Source: Chondrosia reniformis
Taxonomy: Eukaryota; Porifera; Demospongiae; Chondrillida; Chondrillidae
Assembly: GCA_947172415.1 (NCBI GenBank)
Contig: OX359194.1
Coordinates: forward strand, 8,518,401 to 8,582,400
Direction: 5' to 3'
Length of the DNA: 64,000 nt
Each line of letters begins with the position of its first letter. Position 1 is the stretch's first letter. This document shows positions 21,326-40,130 of the stretch, one piece after another. Under the pieces are notes generated by a model. The model had not been told where the DNA came from. It searched no databases and worked only from the letters and a program-made list of their open reading frames with translations. The position numbers were made by a program, and so were the translations under genes.

Positions 21326-22378
21326 TACCTGTTCTGTTTGGTTTCACAGTAATCTATATACCTTTTGCTATTATATGACTTGACTGAAATACATCATATA
21401 TACATGTTCAGAGTTTTGAGTTAGTATATGATTTGAGTTAACAGTGGTTGAATATAGTAGCCAATTAGACTCCTATTACTAGTTTGACAGTTATTATGTA
21501 TGTATGTACATATATAGCCACTTTATATGTAAATGCTATGAATATTTGTGATTGCCTAATAATTAGAGGACTTTGATAGAATGTTCTTCAACTAGTTGTT
21601 TTGAAATCCTATGTATATGTACGTCATGCAATAACAAAGGACAATAGCAACAAATTGATAACAGTTTAATAACAATCCTTTGACAGGGAATGAGTGGTAT
21701 TATTATTATTATAGCAACATTTTAATAACAACTTTCAGAATAACAGCCAAGTAATTGCCATGGAAACAAAATTGAATTAAAGGCCAATTGTCCATCTAGG
21801 CCTGACTTGTGAGTGCATATCAAAACATTATACATACATAATTGATTTGAAACTTGCACAACAAGGACATAATTGTCAATTGGTAATTTAGATTTAGTGG
21901 AAAAGTCTGGAATTATGCCTTGATGTGATAATATTCCATGAAAAATCTAATACACCATTTTCCTACATGCTATACCTACTCTATAAGAAAGCCCTATAGG
22001 GAACTAAACCTGGAGAGAGTTTTAGATGAAGATGTATAAATATATACATACATTGAGTTTGTCAGGAGTTCCCTAATGGTAGCTGATATGTTGCTATGCC
22101 AATGTCAACATTCACTGCTCATTTGATCAGAATAAATGAACTATTCAATTCCATATTTAAAGATTCTTCCCAATTAAAGAAATTTCTATTATAAAATCTG
22201 TCAAAAATACACATGTGCATGATCCCCCAGAGGAGCCATCGAGTTACATGCATTACATTACATTACTATGGTATCTTATTACTAGGTAGGTAAGGTATGT
22301 ATATAGTACTTATATACTGATAATTATATAACTGCAGACAGGGCTTCCTAAGTGAACCCTTATATATACTGTGTACTT

Positions 22379-22386
22379 TATAAAGG
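22379..22386 (+). promoter_or_regulatory. TATA box of EMI-BPI gene A
   Basis: TATAAAGG lies 60 bp upstream of the start codon, implying a 5' UTR of about 30 nt. The element is conserved in unit B (TATAAAAG at 31410) at the same spacing. Confidence 0.5.
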
Positions 22387-22438
22387 TTGCTGGGTTGTAG
22401 TGATTTGTATGTTAGCTTTGGGAGGAATCTCTTGCAGA

Positions 22439-25400
22439 ATGCTCTCTCAAGTATTGCTGATAGCTGCTGTGCTGGTAGTGTCCACAAATAATGCCCTAAC
22501 TGAAGGAGGAAAGCAGTGAGTTGTACACACATCTACATATATAGTATTGTTTAATCCTTAAATGGTTGCATTGGTGTAAGGAGCTCCTATTCATCCACAA
22601 TCAGCAATACTATGTATTTTAAAGATAAAGAAGTTTATTTTTAGTTATTACAATGAGATCCTGATAGAGCTGTCCCACCTGAAACTTTGTACCATACTAC
22701 ATTTGTAGGCTATTATATATGTATGTACAATTTGCTCATTTTAGATCTGTTTTTACAGTGTATGCTATTATCGTGCCTCTTACCAGCAAAGTGTAACTAG
22801 AAGTAGAAGTGTGTCTTATCAAACCTGCACTAGATCTTGGTTGAACCGGACATGTACAACTAGGTATGTTACATATATACATACACATGTATACACATAT
22901 ACAGTTATCAGATTGTTACTTGTATTACTATCACTTTAAGCAACATTTAGTCATCTAAAACATGTATTTTTGGATGTTTCTTATATGTTTTATATAAACT
23001 TAGTATATGTTGTAATTGATATAACAAGCCCCATGCACCTATAAGCCAGGTTAGGAGACTAGAATGAATATATTCTTAGTTTACATATAAATTGCCAGTT
23101 CTCTTCCCAGCCATTGCTCCATTCATGTCTGATTATGTATCATTCAATTACTTGTATTCAAACAGGTACCGGACAGGATATTATACAGCATATGAAACTA
23201 GGTACAGAAGGGCTCTTCGTTGCTGTTCAGGATACACTGAAGTTTCAATGGAGTGTATCAGTAAGTGTAATTATATTGAAGCATAATGTGTACTTTCACT
23301 AGCAACTCCTTTCTACCTGTACTGTACAGAACGCTGCCTACCACCATGTGTCAGAGGATGGTGCAACCACGATACTGGAGTGTGTCAGTGCCCCAGTGGA
23401 TGGACTGGATCTACTTGTAGATCTGGTATGAGATATATACATATAGCTGACTGGATCTACTTGTAGTTCTGGTATGAGATATATATTCATATAGCTGACT
23501 GGCCTCATAGGATACCATGACGATGGTATTTGGCCAAATACAGTAGTTTGTCATATCCTGAATCAAATTTATATGCAGACATATATGATCATTGGTATGT
23601 GTATTAGTGAACTACGTATATGTACTTAATAACCAAGGACACATAATGTGACACTATTTTGATTTTGTGGGTTATCACTGTTAGGTTTCCAAAACATCTT
23701 TTAATTACATTATATTGCTCATAACAACATTACCTTGTTGTTAATCAGCTCACACCATTGCATTATGAATTTGTAATGTTTCTCAAATTAGCTTTTTACA
23801 TAGTGTATATGGTCCACAACCAATTTGTAATAATGTGCACACACCAATCATCATTTAGTTATACATTACACACCAATCCAGTAACAGTTTCTTTCTTTTC
23901 TAGTAAATATGAGGCAATTATTCCTAAATCTTTGTTAATCATCACTTCAAAACTCCTCTCTATGTACTGTACATCTACTTATCTACTGTTTGTGCGTCTG
24001 CCTCTTGTTTTGTGTAGTGATTGATTGTAGTTGTAGTAGTAAATATAGATAGATAGATTGAGTCCCAAACTGTTGTTATTGAGATAGGTTAGAGCACTTC
24101 TGTCTAATTATATAATTTGATTTAGATGAACATTTTCTATGCTTGTTGTTGCAGAAATTAATAAGTGTTTAGATGACAATGGAGGATGTCAGTACACGTG
24201 TATTAACACACGTGGTTCATACCATTGTAGTTGTCCATTTGGTTATCAATTAGACTCAGATGGAAAAAATTGCAGTGGTAGGTTAAGATTGACTAGCTAG
24301 GTGGTGAGTGTACGAGGTAGGGAATGTACTAAAATATAGTATATATAGTGCAGTGCAGTATAGCGTAATTGAAAATTTACTTACCACCAATTTGACATAT
24401 ATAATATAATTCAAAAAGATACTTTCCTATTAATTAGTCATATTAATGACTGAGACTTTTTAACAACCACTAAATGTGATGTACCTATAGAACTACATAC
24501 TTAAAGTTTAGACTCATACACATACGTACATACATGAGTTATAACTTGTACACAAAGCCTTGGAATGATTTGGTCCTACTATACTAGTATAAGACTTGGA
24601 CCATTTGTTATTTAAGCTTGACTGTAAATATCATATATATCGATCTGAACACTTTATAGCTTGCACTGAGTAGTACTTGAATGGAAATAGTTGTATTAAT
24701 TTATACGTAGTTTTGTATTACAATCTTACTCTATAGTTGTTCAATTAACAATCAACACCTTAACAGTTGGAAGGACTGATGATCCAACTTCTACTGTCAC
24801 TATAACACCTACCCTCAGTCAACCTGTATGGTTAGAATGTCGAAGGACTACTCATGCATTTAAGGATTGGTTCACTGGTGATCCTAGGAGCCGAGTTTCA
24901 GCAACTCCAGGAGATATTTTTACTAAATCAGGAAACTATAGGACACTATATATCTCATCATTCAATCCATGTCATGCTACAACATACAGCTGTATAGTGG
25001 ATCATTATAGCAATATGTCTACAGTATATCCAGTTGTCTTAGGTATGTACATACATGTATATATATGTTCAGCTTAAACCAATCACCTTGATCAAGTCCC
25101 GAAAATTCACGTTATACATTGTATACATTTAAACCGATCACCCGTCTAATGTGCAATACGGTCACTTTTTGGAGTCCAAAGAGGTTTCTTACCTTTGTAT
25201 CTGGCCGCACTCACCATTTAAAACATGCATTACAGGTCTAATAACGAATTAATATTAACATCTGACAAATAAATAGTCTACAATTGCAAGTTATTTAGAG
25301 CTCCGAGTTTGTATATGCATGTAACTATTCCTACAGCTGAAACAATACACACACATTACTTCAAGTCCAGGACCTCGGTTTGCTCAAAAACAATTATTCA

Positions 25401-28400
25401 TCAACTATGAATATTAATGATCCTTTTATAATTTGGTCACCTGTCTATTGCAGCCTGATCTCATAGTTGACTGGATTAGACAGGTTCCACTGTATATCCA
25501 AATTCACACATATATGATAAAGATAAAGATGAACCAATTTTATACTTCTTCAAAATGTTATGTAGAAACTCCGGTACCTGAACCTCCTTCAGACAACAGT
25601 ATAGTGGATCATTATAGCATTTTATTCACAGTATCTCCAGTAGTCTCAGGTATGTACATACATGTATATATATGTTCAACTTAAACCGATCACCTTGATC
25701 AAGTCCCGAAAATTCACGTTATACATTGTATACATTTAAACTGATCACCCGTCTATTGTGCAATACAGTCAGTCCAAAGAGGTTTCTTACCTTTGTATCT
25801 GGCCACACTCACCGTTTAAAACACGCATTGCAGGTCTAATAAAGAACTAATATTAATATCAGACAAATAGTCTACAAGTTATTTAATAGAGCTCTGAGTT
25901 TGTATATGCATGTAACTATTCCTACCGCTAAAACGATACACACACTACTTCAAGTCCAGAACCTCGGTTTGCTCAAAAACAATTATTCATCAACTATGAA
26001 TATTAATGATCCTTTTATAATTCGGTCACCTGTCTATTGCAGCCTGGTCTCATAGTTGACCGGATTAGACAGGTTCCACTGTACATCCAAATTCACACAT
26101 ATACGATAAAGATAAAGATGAACCAATTTTATACTTCTTCAAAATGTTATGTAGAAACTCCAGACCCCTGTACCTCACCTACACCACCGCAAGTTGAGTG
26201 TGTTCTGGTAACTGGAAATGAAAGATGCCCAATTATTTCATGGAGTGCAGTAACTGTTCCACTGTATTGCATATCATATGTGGTGGTATACTCAACTTCT
26301 AGAGGCACTGAAACAGCTCCACCAGATAACTCTGTGGAGACATCAGGAATTACAGATACATCAACTACACTGACTGGACTTCAAGCAGGTAGCACCTACT
26401 ATGTTTGGGTAGCAGCTGAAGTCATTGGTACTGGAGTACGAGGACCTTACAGCCAAAGAGCTTCAATCGGAGGTAGCCTGATTGTTCAGATTATCTGTGG
26501 CACATCCAATGTTTGTACACATACCATCAGTATAAATATGCATTACATTTAGTACACTCTAATATTAATGTCTTTTTGTATTTTTTAACATGTACTGCCT
26601 GGTGTTGGGAATATATAAGACTATCTATCTGACAGATCAGTCAAATAATAGATTCTTAATTACATTCTACTACTAAACCTGATTTTATATGCTCAACACT
26701 CATAGAAAGTTCCTGTGTTGATGTTGATTGCACCAAACCGGGGATAGTTTCTGGAATAACTGCAGCTGAATTAAATCAAAGTCAGTTAAGTTAACTCAAT
26801 TCTTTAAATATTCTCTTATTACGACTATTATTATATTAGTTGCTGGAGTTGGTGCTGGAGTACTTGAAAGAGAAGTTGGGAGATTAAGTATTCCTAATAT
26901 AGGAGACGATGATCTAAGAGCAAGCAAGTAAGTCAAAATGCATTCTCTTGTGTGCATTCATTGTTGTTTAATAATTATTGATTATTTCTTCTCTTTATTA
27001 GCATTCGAGTGGAGTCATTCCGTATTGCAAATCTAAGTATAACACCGTCTTCTTCTGGGATCACTTTATCTTCTACCATTAGTGCGGGAGTAGATTTAGA
27101 TTGGAAATACTGCATTTTGTATGTTAATTTAATCTGTGTAGTTGTCATTCACACATTTAAATTCATCTGTTCTCCTTGCATGTAGTAAAATTTGTGATGA
27201 TGGTAATGCAGATGTTGATGTTACAGCCTCACTGAGTACAACTTTGAAGCTTCTTGTTTCTGGTGGAGAGTATAACTTTACTGCTGTGGGTACCAGCGTA
27301 TCTGTGTCTAATCTTGACATTGATATTGGAGGAACCTGGTTGAGGTATGTACGTATGTACAAGGAAGGCAGTCACTCCATTTATACGTATAGTTTTGCTA
27401 TAATAGAAATGCTATATAGACTAAATGTTGACAGTTATTTCTCTCTTATTCAGCATTGTTTACAATTTCCTTGCAAACACCTTTGATAGCTATCTAAGAA
27501 GAGAGCTTGGTAGCATTGTAAGTATTTCAAATGTAGTTTACTATATTAAATGTACTAAATGTAGTAATTAAATACCACAGCACTGCATGAGATGTACATG
27601 AACATACGTATGTAGGTCTGATGACACCTCGAGTGCAACAGTATTACTGAATTATTTATAAACTGATCTGTATGTAGCTGACATCACAACTGTCAAAACT
27701 CATAGAAAAGCACGGATCTGAAGCAATTGACTCTTTTCCAAGTAGGTAATTAATGTAATACAATAAGGATTTCCTAAGATAAGCAATTAATGTATTGACA
27801 AAACAATATGCCTATCGTTTACATTTGTTTACAGAAACACTGACAGCGTTTGATAAGTACAGTATTGATTTCACTTTGCTGTCCACCCCCAGAACACACT
27901 CAACTTTTGTGTCTACTGCATTCAAGGTACGTACGTACGTATGTACTTTTGACTAATATGGTCCCAAGTGTATGTGATGTTCATATAGTTGGTTCTATAT
28001 GCATGTGTATATGGAGTAATAACTGTGTATTAATATCTCATTGGAGCCTGTTTCTTAATGCAGGGTGCATTCTTTAGAGATTCAGGTCCTTTTCCTCAAT
28101 TCTGCCCAACAGATGCTCTACCAGAAACCCCTCCCTCTTACCCTCACTGCAGCTACTACTTCTATGTGTCTGATTTCTTTGCCAACGCAATTATTCATGC
28201 ACTTTATCCTTTTCATTTTGAGCAAATTATAGAACCAGGTTCAAATTTGTCTATCTTGGAATCGTTAAGTATCCCTGAAGACATTCTAGTAAGTATATAG
28301 ATATAGATATATATGTGGTTAGATACTATATACTTGTCTGTAGAGTGAGGCAGTATGCATATATATCCATAATATTTATCTGAATATCCTTTTATTTAGA

Positions 28401-29600
28401 GTGTCAATGAAACCTTAAAGGTTGTTTTATGTGCGACTTCAATCCCAAGATTTGTCGTCAACAATGGTAGTGTCACTGTCCACTTTTCTGCGTCACTTAA
28501 AATCTACTCCATAGGCCTTTTCTTTGAAGAGCAGATCTGTGAGCTTAATCTGGTAGGGGACTGTATCATGCTATATTTACATGGTTAATATATTGGACTG
28601 GCCTAATCCAATCACCTTTAGGACCTAATCTTTCCACTTTAGTAAGATGATCAGGTTTATAAGTATATAATAGAGATTGTGTTATTTAAGGACTTGATTG
28701 AAGTAATTGTTAGATCAAGTGACTGTCCTAAAGATGACTGTTCATACATATTTATATATGTAGTTATATTTCATATACACTGTATACGCAATCAGTTTAG
28801 ATGATATACATTTACGTATATTGCATATTTTATGTATATACAGGATGTTATAGTATCACTCAGTGTGTTTATACAAACTAGATCTGATAAACATTTTGTT
28901 TTAGCAAGTTTCTCAGAGTTAAGGTATGAATAAATTATTAATATTTGTAATGTCTCAAAATGTGCATACACAAGCACACATACACACAGAATTGGGGCCT
29001 GGCTGAGTACATATTGAAAACATCTTAAATGTCCTGGAAATTGGGCACTCCTGTCCTTCCCATACAATTAATATTTTTACTTATCCCTATGTACTGTACA
29101 GTGTTCAACCATCTTGTGAACTGTGCCCCTGTTTTGGGATTGATGTAAGTACAGTTTACAAGTTATATACAGTACATATACAGTACATATACAGTACATA
29201 TACAGTATTTTATATATATAATGTGTTAATTATCAAATAGATAAATCTGCTTATTCCAGTGATTAATCCTCTCATAAATGCCTCGGTTCTGCCTGAACTG
29301 AACAGTAAGTACAAGCTAACACATGCATACACCATAATAGTATATTAAAATTAGTGACTATGTATATGCTATATGAATACCATTATAGAATATGGTGCTG
29401 AAGGTATTCCCATTCCTGAATTTGATCATATCAATCTCATCCATCCCATGATTCATCTCAAACCTGTGAGTGATCTTTGTCTCTTTATTTTTACTGTCTT
29501 CAATATCTGTAATGTCTACATACTGTATGTAATGTATGTATATATACTTTGTCTATAGGGTTATGGCATTGGTTGCTTTGACTTGAATTATAACCCGTGA
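22439..29600 (+). CDS. Secreted EMI-EGF-cbEGF-Ig-FN3-BPI/LBP protein, copy A
   Basis: Twenty-two exons: 22439-22515, 22759-22863, 23166-23260, 23330-23425, 24155-24277, 24737-25042, 25566-25649, 26155-26472, 26706-26780, 26840-26927, 27002-27118, 27186-27344, 27454-27517, 27678-27741, 27835-27926, 28064-28288, 28400-28552, 28844-28923, 29102-29144, 29241-29304, 29389-29465, 29559-29600. They close in frame on 2547 nt (848 residues). Signal peptide MLSQVLLIAAVLVVS; EMI domain about 26-92 (CYYRASYQQ, RYRTGYYTAYETRYRR, CCSGY); EGF 93-124; cbEGF-like 125-165 with EINKC instead of D-V-N-E-C; Ig 166-267; extra 28-residue segment 268-295; FN3 296-401; BPI/LBP fold 402-848 (KPGIVSGITAAELNQ, LSIPNIGDDDLRAS, YVSDFFANAIIHALYP, INLLIPVINPLI). 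No transmembrane segment was seen, so it is probably secreted. EMI domains promote assembly and BPI/LBP folds bind lipids such as LPS; a role in recognising lipid surfaces is inference. Confidence 0.88.
25000..26165. repeat. Internal 0.6-kb tandem duplication in gene A, creating a hybrid exon
   Basis: The end of the Ig exon, its downstream intron and the start of the FN3 exon occur twice (about 25000-25575 and 25595-26165). Unit B has them once (about 34385-34955). At the junction the FN3 exon start (ETP) is joined to a copy of the Ig exon end (SIVDHYSILFTVSPVVS). The result is an 84-nt exon, 25566-25649, with phase 1 at both ends, so it can be included or skipped without a frameshift. Confidence 0.85.
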
Positions 29601-30103
29601 TCTCATACAAAGCTACATTTGTAGGTGTGTCATCAAAATGGAAGAATATTTTATAATCATGTGTTCTAACGTTTACTTAATCATTACAATATTCAGTAAC
29701 AACTCTTTTCATACACTAAGTAATTATAATAGCTTTTGCCTTTGGTATGCCGAGAGATTTAAATGAAAGTGTTCAAATAATTATGCGTTATGTAAGAGAT
29801 GATATGATATGGGTTTCTTCAAACTATATTGGACTATCTTTGAAAGGATTAGTCTTTTGATCCGTTTTGAACTTCTTATCATTGGATATTCAACCCTGGA
29901 AGTCTTCTTCAGTGATCAAGATAACACAAGAGACTGTCAGGATCACTAAAGATACACATCCGGTGACTGTGCTAACTGAAGTCATTACCTATCTCTACAT
30001 ATATCTTTACCAATTTAGACTTCATAGTTTTTCATGCCTGATGATTTATCAATATCTTATTTAAAAATGAAAAATAGAATTCAAATGTTCTTGGCTGATA
30101 TAG
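29601..30103. other. 3' flank of gene A; no further gene
   Basis: AT-rich sequence after the gene A stop codon, matching the flank of gene B (38412-38905). I saw no canonical AATAAA here; a variant signal must be used. It also corresponds to the region just 3' of MDN1 on the other strand in unit B. Confidence 0.5.
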
Positions 30104-30374
30104 TCACCATAAATTGTTTATTAGTTGAAACCACTGTTGCAATGATTCTCCCAGTATTATGGGAAGAGAGTCAATATGTTTGAGAATTATGTAGTAAGGA
30201 AATGGAAATACTTCTAAATAAGACTTGAAAGTCGGAGGCTGTAAGGATTGGAAAGAATTTACCATCAAATATGCACATTACAAGTTACAATATCTATGGA
30301 ATGCATACTAAATGCATATGTTTGCATGACCAATGTAATCTTTCGCTTGGTATTTTGATGGAGAGCACTGAGTT
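30104..30374 (-). pseudogene. Relic of the last two MDN1 exons carried in unit A
   Basis: On the minus strand, 30104-30238 follows an acceptor (TTACAG) and reads PPTFKSYLEVFPFPYYIILK and onward to a stop. It matches the terminal exon of midasin and the functional copy at 38906-39037. At 30349-30373 a piece of the preceding exon (SVLSIKIP) remains, but its donor and 3' part have been replaced. The rest of MDN1 is absent, so it is a non-functional by-product of the segmental duplication. The terminal exon frame is still open, which fits a recent event. Confidence 0.85.
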
Positions 30375-31409
30375 TCAGTGATTGTTGAGTGGAAAATGCC
30401 ATTAATCCACTTACTTTTAAGCTGTTCAGTTTCACAGTCTATCTTTTGTTATTATATGACTTGACTGAAATACATCATACATGTTCAGAGTTTTGAGTTA
30501 GTAAATGATTTGAGTTAACATTTGTTGAATATAGTAGACAATTAGACTCCTATTGCTAGTTTGATTATGTACGTATGTATATAGCCACTTTATATGTAAA
30601 TGCTATGAATATTTGTGGTTGCCTAATAATTAGAGGACTTTGATAGAAGGTTCTTCAACTAGTGGAAATGCTATTGTTTGTTTTAAAATCCTGTATAGGT
30701 CATGCAATAACAAAGGACAATAGGAACAAATTGATAACAGTTTAATAACAATCCTTTGACAGGGAATGAATGATATTTCAGTTCAATAACAACTTTCAGA
30801 GTAACAGCCAAGTAATTGCCATGGAAACAAATGAATTAAAGGCCAATTGGCCATCTGCCTTACTAGTAAATATCAAAACATTATACATACATAATTGATT
30901 TGAAATTTGCACAACAAGGACATAATTGTCAATTGGTAATGGAAAAGTCTGGAATTATGCCTTGATGTGATAAATATTATTCCATGAAAAATCTAATACA
31001 TCATTTTCCTACATGCTATACCTACTCTATAAGAAAGCCCTATAGGGAACTAAACCTGGAGAGAGCTTTAGGTGAAGATGTATAAATATATACATACATT
31101 GAGTTTGTCAGGAGTTCCCTAATGGTAGCTGATATGTTGCTGTGCCAATGTCAACATTCACTGAATAAATGAATAAATGACAATTTCATATTTAAAGATT
31201 CTTTCCAATTAAAGAAATTTCTATTATAAAATCTGCCAAAAATACACATGTGCATGATCCCCCAGAGGAGCCATCAAGTTACATGCACTACATTACATTA
31301 CTATGGTATCTTATTACTAGGTAGGTAAGGTAGGTATATAGTACTTGCTGATAATTATATAACTGCAGACAGGGCTTCCTAAGTGAATCCTTATATATAC
31401 TGTGTACTT

Positions 31410-31417
31410 TATAAAAG
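31410..31417 (+). promoter_or_regulatory. TATA box of EMI-BPI gene B
   Basis: TATAAAAG lies 60 bp before the start codon of gene B, at the same position as in gene A. Confidence 0.5.
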
Positions 31418-31469
31418 TTGCTGGGTTGAAGCGATTTGTATGTTAGCTTTGGGAGGAATCTCTTGCAGA

Positions 31470-38411
<6,942 letters not shown>

Positions 38412-38905
38412 TCTCATGCAAAGCTACATTTGTAGGTGTGTCATCAAAATGGAAGAATATTCTATAATCGTGTGTTCTAACGTTCGCTTAATCATTACAA
38501 TATTCAGTAGCAACTCTTTTCATGCACTAAGTAATTATAATAGCTTTTGCCTTTGGTATGCCGAGAGATTTAAATGAAAGTGTTCAAATAATTATGCGTT
38601 ATGTAAGAGACTGTGATATGATATGGGTTTCTTCAAACTATATTGGACTATCTTTGAAAGGATTAGTCTTTTGATCCGTTTTGAACTTCTTATCATTGGA
38701 TATTCAACCCTGGAAGTCTTCTTCAGTGATCAAGATAACACAAGAGACTGTCAGGATCACTAGAGATACACACCCGGTGACTGTGCTAACTGAAGTCATT
38801 ACCTATCTCTAATTTAGACTTCATAGTTTTTCATGCCTGATGATTTATCAATATCTTATTTAAAAATGAAAAGTAGAATTCAAATGTTCTTGGCTGATAT
38901 AGTCA

Positions 38906-40130
38906 CTATAAATTGTTTATTAGTTGAAACCACTGTTGCAATGATTCTCCCAGTATTATGGGAAGAGAGTCAATATGTTTGAGAATTATGTAGTAAGGAA
39001 ATGGAAATACTTCTAAATAAGACTTGAAAGTCGGAGGCTGCAAGGATTGGAAAGAATTTACCATCAAATATACACATTACAAGTTACAATATCTATGGAA
39101 TGTATACATATGCAGTTACAATATCTATGGAATGCATGATCAATGTAATATGCTGCAGAGGCCTACTCTTCTGCTGTGAAATATTGGTATTTTGATGGAG
39201 AGCACTGAGTCCTGTATGATGGGAAAACTGACAGTCACTATCTATAGGCTTTTACATTGCACTGTGTACATCAATAACAAACAGTACCTTCTGAAGCGGG
39301 TCTAAGATTATAAACACTGAAAATATTCCTGCTTCACTCAATTCTCTCATACTCTTTTCTATAGCCTGTACAAGATGCCATACAGTGATATATATATATG
39401 TACTGAGGGGGAACCCCCTCCACTCAATATACCTGAACACCCTCCATAAATACACCTCGACCATCAGATAGTACTATCAGCAGCTGGTTCAGTCTGGCAG
39501 CAGAGCGCCAAGCAGCTGTTCTACTTCTTCCCTCAAAGAGAGCCAAAGAGTGACTCAGCAGCTGTCAAGGAGGAAACCTGGACTGGAGCAGCCAGTGGAT
39601 ATACAAGTGACAAGTACCTTCACAAAGTTGGTCTTCTTTTGCTGAAATGTGAGATGTTGCAACACAAAGGCACCAGCCTCACTGTTCATGTACTCATCAA
39701 AGTCCTTCAGCAAATCCACCTCCTCTCCAAACCTATCAATCACAAGCTGCAGTTCAACAAGACCTTACCAGCTGAGAGAGGCATATGTACCTGCATATCC
39801 CAAATGAGACACCTTCCAGTCTGTTGAGGGCTCCACTTAGCACAGCTAAGCTCTTAAAGGCTGTCTGCACATGACACGGAGAGAGAAATGGTGTACCAGT
39901 CGCAGCTGCTGTAACCAGCTCACATGTGGAGCGCTAGTTTATCAAACAAACCAGTTTGCATTTGTTCTCCATCATACTGGAGGAGTCGTCAATGGCAACC
40001 AGAATCTGATAGTTCATTCTGCTAGGCTTGCTCCTCCGTAACCATATCCTGTCATTCTGGTAGTGACTTGCGATATATGGAATGAGCCGCCGGATGTTGA
40101 GACGCTTGCCAGACTTGTAGTCTCCCCTGG
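38906..40130 (-). other. MDN1 MIDAS (VWA-like) domain and C-terminal exons
   Basis: The exon from about 40130 down to 39954 encodes GDYKSGKRLNIRRLIPYI and then ILVAIDDSSSM, the metal-binding DxSxS motif. The following exons carry FKSLAVLSGALNRLEG, FQQKKTNFVK, LLIVLSDGRGVFMEG, FSVFIILDPLQK, DSVLSIKIPIF and finally FPFPYYIILK before the stop at 38906. All expected blocks of the MIDAS fold are present. The last two exons lie inside duplication unit B. Confidence 0.9.

Larger units (their letters stand above)
21326..30374. repeat. Segmental duplication unit A (about 9.05 kb)
   Basis: Unit A is a direct repeat of unit B (about 30421-39211). Similarity starts around 21326/30421, near a shared 'ttcacagt...tattatatgacttgactg' segment, and continues through the upstream region, all exons and introns of the EMI-BPI gene, and a piece of the MDN1 3' end. 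It stops at the 'gagagcactgagt' shared by 30361-30373 and 39198-39210. Differences are small indels, a 0.6-kb internal duplication in A, and an expanded 47-bp repeat in B. Confidence 0.92.

Noticed and set aside
26037..26154. Upstream extension of the FN3 exon (reading GLIVDRIRQVPLYIQ)
   Set aside because: Joining it to the Ig exon at phase 1 would create an immediate stop in the matching place upstream (25450s). The acceptor at TATGTAG (26154) keeps phase and starts the FN3 domain properly in both copies.
39167..39211. First impression that MDN1 is truncated at its C-terminus by the duplication
   Set aside because: The frame after 39167 runs into a stop only if the intron is read. A donor at 39166 and an acceptor at 39037 lead to the conserved last exon 38906-39037.
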